A stretch of 64,000 nt of DNA from Clostridium sp. SM-530-WT-3G (GTDB lineage: Bacteria; Bacillota; Clostridia; Clostridiales; Clostridiaceae), in contig NZ_JABAGC010000004.1 in NCBI RefSeq assembly GCF_012843905.1, forward strand, positions 62,001 to 126,000. The letters are read 5' to 3'. Positions 27,860-36,259 of the stretch are shown piece after piece. Position 1 is the stretch's first letter. Every line of letters starts with the position of its first letter. The notes beneath the pieces are model-generated. The model ran no database searches. It had not been told where the DNA came from and saw only the letters and a list, made by a program, of their open reading frames with translations. A program made the position numbers and the translations under genes.

Positions 27860-28666
27860 TTAGTATCTATCAATAATATCGCCTATAGGATCACCAGTAT
27901 TTGTTCTTCCTCCATTACCTGATCCACCTTGTTTAGAAAGTGTTAGATAAATAAGAGCTAAAGCTACCCCAATTGCTCCAAGTCCTATAAGTGTAATGTT
28001 TGTTACAGTAGCTAATACAAAACCAATTGCAAAGAATGGCCATACTTCTTTAGTTGCCATCATATTAATTACCATTGCGTATCCTACAGCAACTACCATT
28101 CCACCACCTATTGCTAAACCATCTGTAAGCCATGCTGGTATAGAATTCAATAAGCTTCCAATTGGACCTTCTCCAATAGCTAAAATCAAAATTGCTGGAA
28201 TAGCTATACGAACACCTTGTAAACATATACCCAATATATGCCACATTTCAACCGCTCTGATATTTCCATCCTTTGCAGCTGAATCCATAAAGTGTGCAAA
28301 TGCTGTAGCTATAGTACGACAGGCAATTGTTAATAATAATCCTGCTACAGCTAATGGAACTGCTATAGCAATTGCTGAAGTCACTCCCGCTTTTCCTTGT
28401 CCGCTAAGAACTAAAATTATTGCAGAGGCTACAGCTGCAAGAGCCGCATCTGGAGCTACAGCAGCACCAATGTTTGCCCATCCTAATGCCATCATTTGAA
28501 GTGTACCACCTAAAATTAAACATGGTACTAAATTACCTGTGACTAATCCAATTAATGTACAAGCAACTATTGGCTGATGGAATTGAAATTCATCTAATAC
28601 ACCTTCTATACCTGCCAAGAATGCTACTAAAATAACTAACACAATTTGAATTATATTTAAAGTCAT
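27860..28666 (-). CDS. PTS mannose-family IIC component, copy 2
   Basis: 268 residues with the same motifs as copy 1 (EFQFHQPIVACTLIGLVTG, LGGTLQMMALGWANIG, VGYAMVINMMATKEVWPFF). Differences from copy 1 cluster around 130-185 (SAAKDGNIRAVEMWHILGIC and SLLNSIPAWL). The ribosome site GGAGGATGA is placed as in copy 1. It is the middle gene of the operon. Confidence 0.95.
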   Translation of the reverse strand: MTLNIIQIVLVILVAFLAGIEGVLDEFQFHQPIVACTLIGLVTGNLVPCLILGGTLQMMALGWANIGAAVAPDAALAAVASAIILVLSGQGKAGVTSAIAIAVPLAVAGLLLTIACRTIATAFAHFMDSAAKDGNIRAVEMWHILGICLQGVRIAIPAILILAIGEGPIGSLLNSIPAWLTDGLAIGGGMVVAVGYAMVINMMATKEVWPFFAIGFVLATVTNITLIGLGAIGVALALIYLTLSKQGGSGNGGRTNTGDPIGDIIDRY

Positions 28667-28699
28667 GATTGTTCATCCTCCTTTATTTACATAATTAAT

Positions 28700-29677
28700 T
28701 TATTTTTGTTTATTTAATTCATCTTGAGCTTTCTTTAATATTTCATCCATATTTCCTTTTGAATCACTTGGTACTTTACGCACATCAAAATCTAAACCAT
28801 ATCGTTTTAATTTATTAAATGTATCAATATCATCTTGATCAAACGCAAGAACCTTGTTTGGCTGAACTTTACCTATAGAATGGGCCATTGATCCAACATT
28901 TATTGTTTTTAATGGCACTCCTCCCTCTACTGCTCTAAGCACATCTTGTGGATTTTCAAAAAGTAACATAGCACGTTGTCCTCCAAAATGCTCATTATCT
29001 TTTGCAAGTTTAATCATATGATCAACAGGTACAACATGAGCCTTAACCCCTGGAGGTGCTGCTTGTTGAATTAAATTCTTACGAAGCTTATCTTTAGCAA
29101 CTCCATCTGATACAACAATAATTCTTGTAGGCTGCATTGTTTTAGTCCATGCAGTTGCTACTTGTCCATGTAGTAAACGGGAATCAATACGAGCTAAAAC
29201 ATATTCAAATTTTCCTGGCTTTCCCACATTGGAATTTTCAACTATATTTGCAGAATCATTTTTATTATTATCTGGTTCTAATTCTTCTGGTTTTACCTTA
29301 ATTCCATCTCTAGCTGAATTTAAAATATAAGCTGCAATTTCATGAGAAGAATTCATAGATAAACGTGCACCATAAGCTTCTATAAGCATAGGTAAATTCA
29401 AACCACTAACAATTGCCCATTTATCTTTGTGCTTTTCAACTAGACTATTTGCCTGATTAAATGGTGTACCACCCCAAAGATCAGCTAAAATCAAAACCTC
29501 ACCTTCATTGCCAAAAGTGGCAACTGCTTTTTCAATTTTTTTCCTAATATCATCAGGACCTTCACTAGGCATTAAAGTAACAGCTTTTACATTTTCTTGT
29601 TCCCCAAAAATCATTGAACCTGATTGTAATATACCCTTAGCAAATTCTCCATGACTAGCAAGAATAATTCCTACCAT
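28700..29677 (-). CDS. PTS mannose-family IIAB fusion protein, copy 2
   Basis: 325 residues. IIA has the active His9 (ASHGEFAKG) and IIB the active His170 ([12 protein letters not shown]). The interdomain linker (about 133-155) differs most from copy 1 and is 3 residues shorter, as expected of a flexible hinge. The upstream leader is about 275 nt and shares two blocks with copy 1. The two operons are probably old duplicates retained for different sugars or conditions. Confidence 0.95.
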   Translation of the reverse strand: MVGIILASHGEFAKGILQSGSMIFGEQENVKAVTLMPSEGPDDIRKKIEKAVATFGNEGEVLILADLWGGTPFNQANSLVEKHKDKWAIVSGLNLPMLIEAYGARLSMNSSHEIAAYILNSARDGIKVKPEELEPDNNKNDSANIVENSNVGKPGKFEYVLARIDSRLLHGQVATAWTKTMQPTRIIVVSDGVAKDKLRKNLIQQAAPPGVKAHVVPVDHMIKLAKDNEHFGGQRAMLLFENPQDVLRAVEGGVPLKTINVGSMAHSIGKVQPNKVLAFDQDDIDTFNKLKRYGLDFDVRKVPSDSKGNMDEILKKAQDELNKQK

Positions 29678-29716
29678 CTTTATCCCTCCTATTTTTTATT
29701 TGTTACAAAAACAAAA

Positions 29717-29766
29717 GGCATAAACATTCAAAAAATATAATGAATAACTAATATTTGAATTATGCC
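29717..29766 (-). promoter_or_regulatory. Possible attenuator hairpin in the leader of PTS operon 2
   Basis: GGCATAA and TTATGCC (29760-29766 with 29717-29723) close a stem-loop that is followed on the minus strand by TTTTGTTTTTG, about 25 bases before the ribosome site. Copy 1 does not keep this hairpin clearly, so it is tentative. Confidence 0.35.
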
Positions 29767-29874
29767 AAATACCTTTACATACAAAGTTAATTAAACTATT
29801 ACGATAACTTTAAAAGTGTACACTACAAATGACATACCAAATATTAAATTATTAACTACATTTATATTTTCAAT

Positions 29875-29960
29875 GCTTATGCCTGATTGAATCAGTAACA
29901 CGCTAAATATAATGTTTTTATGCAATCATTTTTCCTTTATTTTCCTGACTACGTTTTCAT
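29875..29960 (-). promoter_or_regulatory. Conserved leader blocks of PTS operon 2
   Basis: ATGAAAACGTAGTCAG (29960-29945) and TGTTACTGATTCAATCAG (29900-29883) match the leader of operon 1. The second block contains the self-complementary CTGATTcAATCAG, partly kept in copy 1 by a G-U pair. Confidence 0.5.
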
Positions 29961-29987
29961 AATAACATACTATTTTCTTTTTTTCAA
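29959..29987 (-). promoter_or_regulatory. Promoter of PTS operon 2
   Basis: TTGAAA (29987-29982), 17 bases, TATTAT (29964-29959), at the same position relative to the conserved block as in operon 1. Confidence 0.6.
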
Positions 29988-30078
29988 TATAATAACAAAT
30001 ATTTTTAAAATTATTTTATGTATACAATAAATAGAATGAGTAAATAATAAAGAATAAATTAATTATTACAAAAAGGAT

Positions 30079-30801
30079 GTGCTATTAACTTTAATGATGA
30101 ATAAATTAGCTATGATATTGCTATTACCAATTCTGTTTATAGTGGGTCGTGAGAATACCCCTTTATATACATCACATAATTCAATGTTATCAAGTAAATC
30201 AGACATAGAAAAATATATAACAAAAGACGAAGTAATAACTGATAGTAATGAAGCTCTTGAAAAACTTAAAGAAGGTAACAAAAGATTCATTAATGATAAG
30301 TCACAATTAATAAATGTTACAAGCGAAAGGCGGAATCAATTAGAAGAATCTCAAAACCCATATGCAGTTATAGTTTCATGTGCTGATTCAAGAGTTACTC
30401 CATCACTTATATTTAACTGTGGACTTGGTGAAATTTTCAACATATCTATAGCTGGAAATGTAATTGATGAGGATGCTTTAGGATCAATTGAATACGGTGC
30501 GGAACATCTGCATGCTCCCCTTCTCGTTATTATGGGACATGAAAATTGTGGTGCAGTAACTGCTGCATATGATAAATTAAAAAATGGAACTGAAGCCGAA
30601 GGAAACATAAATGCTATTGTTGATAAAATATTACCAAACATAAAATACTCTAAAAATTTAAATGATGCAATAAAAGATAATATTACTGGTGTTTATAATG
30701 AGGTCTTAGAAAATAAAATAGTAAAAAATCTTGTACAACAAGGTAAACTAAAAGTAGTAAAAGCATATTATGACCTTGATGGAACTGTTGAGTTTCAGTA
30801 A
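30079..30801 (+). CDS. Beta-class carbonic anhydrase with N-terminal hydrophobic segment
   Basis: Interconverts CO2 and bicarbonate. Zinc-site motifs are VSCADSRV (Cys101, Asp103, Arg105 from GTG 30079) and MGHENCGA (His154, Cys157). A hydrophobic stretch NKLAMILLLPILFIVG at residues 8-23 suggests a signal peptide or anchor, unusual because most beta-class enzymes are cytoplasmic. The start is uncertain: GTG 30079 is only one base from the AAAGGA site, whereas the ATG pair at 30094/30097 is far from it. It is divergent from PTS operon 2 and monocistronic. Confidence 0.88.
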   Translation: MLLTLMMNKLAMILLLPILFIVGRENTPLYTSHNSMLSSKSDIEKYITKDEVITDSNEALEKLKEGNKRFINDKSQLINVTSERRNQLEESQNPYAVIVSCADSRVTPSLIFNCGLGEIFNISIAGNVIDEDALGSIEYGAEHLHAPLLVIMGHENCGAVTAAYDKLKNGTEAEGNINAIVDKILPNIKYSKNLNDAIKDNITGVYNEVLENKIVKNLVQQGKLKVVKAYYDLDGTVEFQ

Positions 30802-31069
30802 GAAATTTTAGTTTTTTAATTTTCTAGCATACACTGCAATAACTACTAATTAATAATTATTATTTTTTAATATTTTTTCTGAAATATTTCAAAAAATTTT
30901 TTTAGTGCAAACCTACTTATAGAGCCAAATCCCAACGTCTATTACACCTTGAAATCACTACAAAAATTACTAAATATTTTTTTTTTGGTATATATTTCGA
31001 TTTAAATCTTCCGATAGTTCATATATAATATAAAAATGATAATACTATGTACGACTAAGGAGAAATATT

Positions 31070-33187
31070 ATGCTAATTATAAAAAGAGACAAAAGCGTAG
31101 AAGATTTTAACCCTGATAAGATTAAAAACGCCATACTAAAGGCAATGAAATTTGGAATAGGAAATATTAATGAAGATATGGCTGAAGAAATATCTATAAA
31201 TATATATAATGTTTTTAAAGATGAAAAACATCCTCCTACTGTAAAACAAGTTGAGAATTTAGTTTACTACGAATTAGTAAAAAATGGATTAGAAGGAGTA
31301 GCTAAAGCTTATGAAGGCTACAGAGCCGTTCAAGAATTTAAAAGACATGAAAATACTACAGATGAAGATATTATAAGCCTTTTAAATAGCACAAATGAAG
31401 ATGTATTAAAGGAAAATTCAAACAAAGATGGAAATATAGCAGCAACTCAAAGAGATTTAATAGCTGGAGAAGTAAGTAAAGATATTGCTAGACGTAAAAT
31501 TCTTCCTACAAATATAGTTCAAGCTCATGATGAAGGAATAATTCATTACCATGATATGGATTATGCAATACAAAGCATACATAACTGCTGTCTTATAAAC
31601 TTAGAAGACATGTTTGAAAATGGAACTGTAATCAATGATAAGCTTGTTGAAACTCCAAAAAGCTTTAGCACTGCTTGTACAGTAGCAACTCAAATCATGG
31701 CACAAGTTTCTTCAAATCAGTACGGTGGTCAAAGTATAACTATAAGACATTTAGCACCATTTTTAAGAGTAAGCTTTGATAAATACTATAAAGCATACTT
31801 AGAAAAATGTGATGAAGCATTAGCTTATGAACTTGCAACTGATAGAATGATGGAAGAATTAAAAAGCGGTGTTCAAACAATTAGATACCAACTTTCAACA
31901 CTTCAAACAACTAATGGTCAAAGTCCATTTGCAACTGTATATCTTGAAATTATTGATGGTGATGAATACGAAAAAGAGCAAGCTCTTATCTGTGAAGAGA
32001 TGATAAAGCAACGTCTTGAAGGAATGAAAAATTATAAAGGTCAAGAAATAGGAGAAACTTTCCCTAAACTTGTTTATGTTCTTGATGAGCACAACTGTTT
32101 AGAAGGCGGAAAATATGACTATATCACAGAACTTTGTGCTGAATGTAATGTTAAGAGACTTGTTCCTGATTATCAATCTGCAAAGATAATGCGTAAAAAT
32201 TATGAAGGATGTAACTTCCCTCCAATGGGATGTAGATCTCACCTTTCACCATACAAAGATGAAAATGGTGAATATAAATGGTATGGAAGATTCAATCAAG
32301 GTGTTATAAGCCTTAACCTTCCTCAAATAGCTATTATAGCTAATAAGGATATGGATATTTTCTGGTCATTATTAGATGAAAGATTAGAATTATGTAAAGA
32401 AGCATTACTTTACAGACATAAATTACTTTTAGGAACTAAATCTGATGTAAGTCCAATCCACTGGCAATACGGAGCTTTAGGACGTCTAAAAAAAGGTGAG
32501 CCAATAGATAAACTTCTTAAGAACAATTACTCTACTCTATCATTAGGATATGTTGGTGTATGCGAAATGACATATGCAATGCTTGGTGTAAGTCATACTA
32601 CTAAAGAAGGAGAAAAATTTGCTTTAGATGTAATGAAATACATGAGAAAGAAATGTGATGAGTGGAAAGAAGAATATAACTTAGGATTTGGACTTTATGG
32701 AACTCCTGCTGAAAATCTTATATATAGATTTGCAAAATTAGATAAAAAGAAATTTGGTGAAATTAAAAATGTAACTGATAAAATGTACTACACTAACAGC
32801 TATCATGTTCATGTTACAGAAGAAATTGATGCTTTTGACAAGCTTACATTTGAAAGCCAATTCCATGAAATAAGTAGTGGTGGATGTATATCTTACGTTG
32901 AAGTTCCTAACTTAAGTAAGAACTTAGATGCAGTTAAATCAATAATTAACTTTATATATCACAATGTACAATATGCAGAAATAAATACAAGACCAGATGT
33001 ATGTTACAAATGTGGATTTACTGGTGAAATACAAAATGATGACGATTTACACTGGTACTGTCCTAACTGCGGTAATAGAGATGAAAGCGAAATGCAAGTT
33101 ATGAGAAGAACATGTGGATATATAGGTTCATCTTACTGGAGTAAAGGAAGAACTGCTGAAATCAAAGAAAGAGTTCTACATCTTTAA
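31070..33187 (+). CDS. nrdD: Anaerobic (class III) ribonucleoside-triphosphate reductase
   Basis: Makes dNTPs under anaerobic conditions with a glycyl radical. The 705-residue protein has an N-terminal ATP-cone (IIKRDKSVEDFNPDKIKNAI), the large catalytic barrel (SIHNCCLINLEDMF, GRFNQGVISLNLPQ), a zinc site CYKCGFTG...YCPNCGN, and the radical site RRTCGYIGSSYW with the glycine at about 683. AAGGAGAAAT precedes the ATG. nrdG follows 64 bases downstream across a hairpin, and both belong to one operon. No NrdR box was recognised upstream. Confidence 0.97.
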   Translation: MLIIKRDKSVEDFNPDKIKNAILKAMKFGIGNINEDMAEEISINIYNVFKDEKHPPTVKQVENLVYYELVKNGLEGVAKAYEGYRAVQEFKRHENTTDEDIISLLNSTNEDVLKENSNKDGNIAATQRDLIAGEVSKDIARRKILPTNIVQAHDEGIIHYHDMDYAIQSIHNCCLINLEDMFENGTVINDKLVETPKSFSTACTVATQIMAQVSSNQYGGQSITIRHLAPFLRVSFDKYYKAYLEKCDEALAYELATDRMMEELKSGVQTIRYQLSTLQTTNGQSPFATVYLEIIDGDEYEKEQALICEEMIKQRLEGMKNYKGQEIGETFPKLVYVLDEHNCLEGGKYDYITELCAECNVKRLVPDYQSAKIMRKNYEGCNFPPMGCRSHLSPYKDENGEYKWYGRFNQGVISLNLPQIAIIANKDMDIFWSLLDERLELCKEALLYRHKLLLGTKSDVSPIHWQYGALGRLKKGEPIDKLLKNNYSTLSLGYVGVCEMTYAMLGVSHTTKEGEKFALDVMKYMRKKCDEWKEEYNLGFGLYGTPAENLIYRFAKLDKKKFGEIKNVTDKMYYTNSYHVHVTEEIDAFDKLTFESQFHEISSGGCISYVEVPNLSKNLDAVKSIINFIYHNVQYAEINTRPDVCYKCGFTGEIQNDDDLHWYCPNCGNRDESEMQVMRRTCGYIGSSYWSKGRTAEIKERVLHL

Positions 33188-33194
33188 AGTTTAT

Positions 33195-33216
33195 GCGTTG
33201 CCACTTTTGGCAACGC
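33195..33216 (+). promoter_or_regulatory. Intercistronic hairpin between nrdD and nrdG
   Basis: A perfect 9-bp stem GCGTTGCCA/TGGCAACGC with a 4-base loop and no T-run follows the nrdD stop by 7 bases. It fits an mRNA stability or processing element more than a terminator. Confidence 0.5.
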
Positions 33217-33251
33217 TATAAATATATATAAAGATAGGGAGATCAAAGTAT

Positions 33252-33752
33252 ATGTATTATTCAAAAATTAAAGTTAATGATGTTGCTAATGGACCAGGCC
33301 TAAGAATAAGTTTATTCACATCTGGATGTAATCATCACTGCAAAGGCTGTTTCCAGCCTGAAACTTGGTGTTTCACCAATGGAGAACCTTATACTCAAGA
33401 AGTTCAAAACAGTATAATTGAAAAAAGCCGTGGTAAATATATAGCTGGATTATCACTTCTTGGTGGTGATCCACTTGATAATGTAGATGGAATACTAGGA
33501 TTATTAAAAGAATACAGAGATACTTTTGGTGATACTAAAACCATATGGCTATGGACTGGATATTTATTCGAGGAAGTCATAAATGATGAGCGTATGTCAA
33601 AAGTACTACCTTTTTTAGATGTTATTGTAGACGGTGAATTTATAGAAGCACAAAAGGATATTACTTTAAAATATATGGGTAGCGCTAATCAAAGAGTTAT
33701 AGATGTACCAAAAACTTTGAAAACTGGTGAAATAATATTACTTGATTATTAA
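33252..33752 (+). CDS. nrdG: Anaerobic ribonucleotide reductase activating protein (radical SAM)
   Basis: A 166-residue activase that uses a [4Fe-4S] cluster and S-adenosylmethionine to make the glycyl radical on NrdD. The radical-SAM motif is SGCNHHCKGC (Cys26, 30, 33), preceded by DVANGPGLRISLFTSG and followed by LSLLGGDPLD (the GGE-type SAM-binding segment). An AGGGAGA site supports the ATG. It is second in the operon and followed by a strong terminator. Confidence 0.96.
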   Translation: MYYSKIKVNDVANGPGLRISLFTSGCNHHCKGCFQPETWCFTNGEPYTQEVQNSIIEKSRGKYIAGLSLLGGDPLDNVDGILGLLKEYRDTFGDTKTIWLWTGYLFEEVINDERMSKVLPFLDVIVDGEFIEAQKDITLKYMGSANQRVIDVPKTLKTGEIILLDY

Positions 33753-33762
33753 TATATAAATT

Positions 33763-33790
33763 AAGGGCATTGATTAACTCAATGCCCTTT
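33763..33790 (+). terminator. Terminator of nrdDG
   Basis: An 11-bp stem AAGGGCATTGA/TCAATGCCCTT (33763-33773 with 33779-33789) followed by T residues, 10 bases after nrdG. Confidence 0.8.
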
Positions 33791-33863
33791 AGCTATTTAT
33801 TGTATAAATATTCTCAATTACACATATACTAATTTATCTTTAAAGCGCTTGTCCTAATAACTA

Positions 33864-35195
33864 CTATTTAAATAAATGCTTCTTAAAGAAATCAAAAACT
33901 TTTTGTAAGTAAGGTTTTTGAACATAATCCTTTTCAAAGTATATTTCATGTTTAGAATTTTCTACTTTTTCAAGTGTACAGTTTTTAGCATATTTAGCAA
34001 AGTCATTTTGTCCCTTTGGTCTTACTAAATCATCTCTATCTGCTTGAAATAATAATACTGGTGTTTTAACTTTAGAAGCCTTTTTCTTACTTGTGATTTC
34101 TCTTGTCGCACTTAGGCTTTCAGCTAACCATTTATAACTTCCGCCCCCCTTTTGGAATTCAGTATTTTCTTTCTTTATTTCACTTATATAATTATAACGA
34201 TTTTCACATGATGTTGATGCAGATTCAAATCCATGTTTATCGTTATAAGGTTCTTGACCTGCTGCATATTTACCACCTTGTCCAAATAGAACTGCTACCT
34301 TTGAAATTACTAGTGCTAAATCTTCTGGAATATTTCCTGTATTAATTTGAAGCATTGGACTGCTTAAAACTGCTGAATCAAAATATTTTGGGTTATCTTC
34401 TAAGAACTTAGCTCCAATTCCTCCCCCCATTGAGTGAGCATATAAGAATACTTTCTTGCCATCAGAATTTGGCATTACAATTTTATTCATGAAAGTTTTT
34501 AAATCCTTAACATAATCATTAAAATCATTTACGTGAATTTGACTTGGATCTTTTACTCCAAGAGAACCAGATCTTCCGTGACCTCTATGTTCAATTCCAA
34601 ATACATTGTATCCATTCTTTAAGAAATAATAAATCATTTCATTATATTTTTCTAAGTTTTCAGTAAATCCATGACTAATAACTATATTTCCAACATCATC
34701 AGAATTATAGTATTTTTCATAATATAATTGTGCATTATCAACACCAGTTATGTATCCTGTTTCTTTTCTGCTATCTATATACGGTTCTACTATATTTTTC
34801 ATATCTTCTACATAGTTATCTTCTGATATATGTATATCATCTAAGTTTATGTTTAAATAATCTACATTAGAATCAATATTTACAGAAACTGCTGCTTGAG
34901 TAGTAACATAGTCATCTACTTCCTCCATTACTGAAGCAACTTCTTCTTCTGAATCATAATTTTCATATTCTAAATTGATGTTGTTCATACCTTTTATTAT
35001 TTCATTAAGCATTTCTTTTTCGCTTAATGATAGTACTTCATCATTATCAATTTGTTCAATAATTTGTTCAATCGAAACATTTTCTCCTAATTCAGCTGCA
35101 TTTACTTTTTCTACTAATGAGAAAGTTGAAGGACCAAATAACTGAGAAGATACAACAGCACCAGCTATTAATAATCTAATTTTGTTTTTTTTCAT
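33864..35195 (-). CDS. Secreted alpha/beta hydrolase, monoacylglycerol lipase/lysophospholipase type
   Basis: About 443 residues from ATG 35195 (a GTG 12 bases upstream overlaps the GGTGGAAG site and is less likely). The start MKKNKIRLLIAGAVVSSQLF and a cleavage region near VNAAELG form a signal peptide. A helical, acidic region of about 100 residues follows, then the hydrolase domain with HGFTENLEKY, GHGRSG, nucleophile YAHSMGGG (Ser255), acid QADRDDLV and His in NSKHEIYFE. It probably acts on lipids outside the cell. Monocistronic. Confidence 0.88.
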   Translation of the reverse strand: MKKNKIRLLIAGAVVSSQLFGPSTFSLVEKVNAAELGENVSIEQIIEQIDNDEVLSLSEKEMLNEIIKGMNNINLEYENYDSEEEVASVMEEVDDYVTTQAAVSVNIDSNVDYLNINLDDIHISEDNYVEDMKNIVEPYIDSRKETGYITGVDNAQLYYEKYYNSDDVGNIVISHGFTENLEKYNEMIYYFLKNGYNVFGIEHRGHGRSGSLGVKDPSQIHVNDFNDYVKDLKTFMNKIVMPNSDGKKVFLYAHSMGGGIGAKFLEDNPKYFDSAVLSSPMLQINTGNIPEDLALVISKVAVLFGQGGKYAAGQEPYNDKHGFESASTSCENRYNYISEIKKENTEFQKGGGSYKWLAESLSATREITSKKKASKVKTPVLLFQADRDDLVRPKGQNDFAKYAKNCTLEKVENSKHEIYFEKDYVQKPYLQKVFDFFKKHLFK

Positions 35196-35404
35196 TTTAG
35201 CTTCCACCCTATTACATTTTTTATAATTTAATTACAATATTACCAAATAAGTATAATGTAACAACAAAAAATCAACATTTTTTACTAAAAATATATATTT
35301 TTTCAATAATTTATAACAAAATCAAATTTTAGTCCTTATCTTTTTCATTTTATTATAAATATATACAATCAATTAGCATTTTCATAATTATTCAAAGCCA
35401 TATA

Positions 35405-35493
35405 TCACTTTAAGATATCAGTTTTAATTATATCTTCCATTTTTTCAGGTTCTTCAAACAATGGACTATGTGTAGAATTTTTACATAAATCAA
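35405..35493 (-). pseudogene. C-terminal remnant of another alpha/beta hydrolase
   Basis: One frame reads STHSPLFEEPEKMEDIIKTD and ends ILK at TGA 35407-35405. HSPLFEEPEKM with a preceding basic/Asn segment is the usual catalytic-histidine tail of small alpha/beta hydrolases. A TAA stands upstream and no rest of the domain is present. It abuts the rhomboid stop codon, so a hydrolase gene once lay here or was inserted and lost. Confidence 0.65.
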
Positions 35494-35494
35494 T

Positions 35495-36070
35495 TTAATT
35501 GTAGTCTTTTTTGTTCATTATATAGCCTGCTACAGCACCTACTATACCACCTAATATATGAGTTAAATTAGCTACATTATCATTTATAAATATGCCATCA
35601 TATATTTGTCCTCCTATATATATGACTGCCACAAAAATTAAAGTAAGCGGAACTTCTCCTTCTTTAATTCTTGTAAAAGAAGATAATAAAATTAATGCAA
35701 ATACTATTCCACTTGCACCAAGAAGCCTTGTATAAGGGAAAAATACATAATTTACAATTCCAGTAACAATAGCTGTTGATGCAATTACAATGCTCATATT
35801 AAGTGAACCATATTTTTCTTCTAATAATGGCCCAACTATTAATATCAATGTTATATTTCCTATAAAGTGATCCCACCCTGCATGACCAAAAACATGACCG
35901 ATGAATCGTACATATGTAAATAAACTTCCTAATGATGACCTATAGACACTAAACAATAAATAATTAGTTAATCCTCTTGTGATTATATTTAATATATATG
36001 CTACAAAGCAGATTATAGAAAATGTTAAAATCACAGGTGAATTAAAAGATATTTTTATCTTTCTACTCAC
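35495..36070 (-). CDS. Rhomboid-family intramembrane serine protease
   Basis: A 191-residue protein with about six membrane helices. Catalytic Ser120 lies in RLLGASGIVFA and His171 in NLTHILGGIVGA, with the family HAGWDHFIGN segment (63-72, normally HxxxxHxxxN) in an upstream helix. It cleaves membrane-protein substrates within the bilayer; the target is unknown. A GGAGGATAAGG site precedes the ATG. It is monocistronic, with the hydrolase relic on its 3' side. Confidence 0.9.
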   Translation of the reverse strand: MSRKIKISFNSPVILTFSIICFVAYILNIITRGLTNYLLFSVYRSSLGSLFTYVRFIGHVFGHAGWDHFIGNITLILIVGPLLEEKYGSLNMSIVIASTAIVTGIVNYVFFPYTRLLGASGIVFALILLSSFTRIKEGEVPLTLIFVAVIYIGGQIYDGIFINDNVANLTHILGGIVGAVAGYIMNKKDYN

Positions 36071-36169
36071 AACCTTATCCTCCTAATTTTTTTATTTTAT
36101 TATACCATTTATTTTTAAAACCTTAATATTTTTACATGCAATACTTATAAATAATCATCCTAAAAAGTA

Positions 36170-36212
36170 AAAAAACCTATGCAAATCATATTATTATGAT
36201 TCCATAGGTTCT
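36170..36212 (-). terminator. Terminator of the NRPS-like gene
   Basis: A long stem of about 15 bp (AACCTATG...ATCAT with ATGATT...CATAGGTT, 36174-36210) is followed by TTTTTTTAC on the minus strand, 48 bases after the stop at 36260. Confidence 0.8.
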
Positions 36213-36259
36213 TTAGAATATTTGAATTCTTTAAATAACTAATAATATTTATTTTAACC

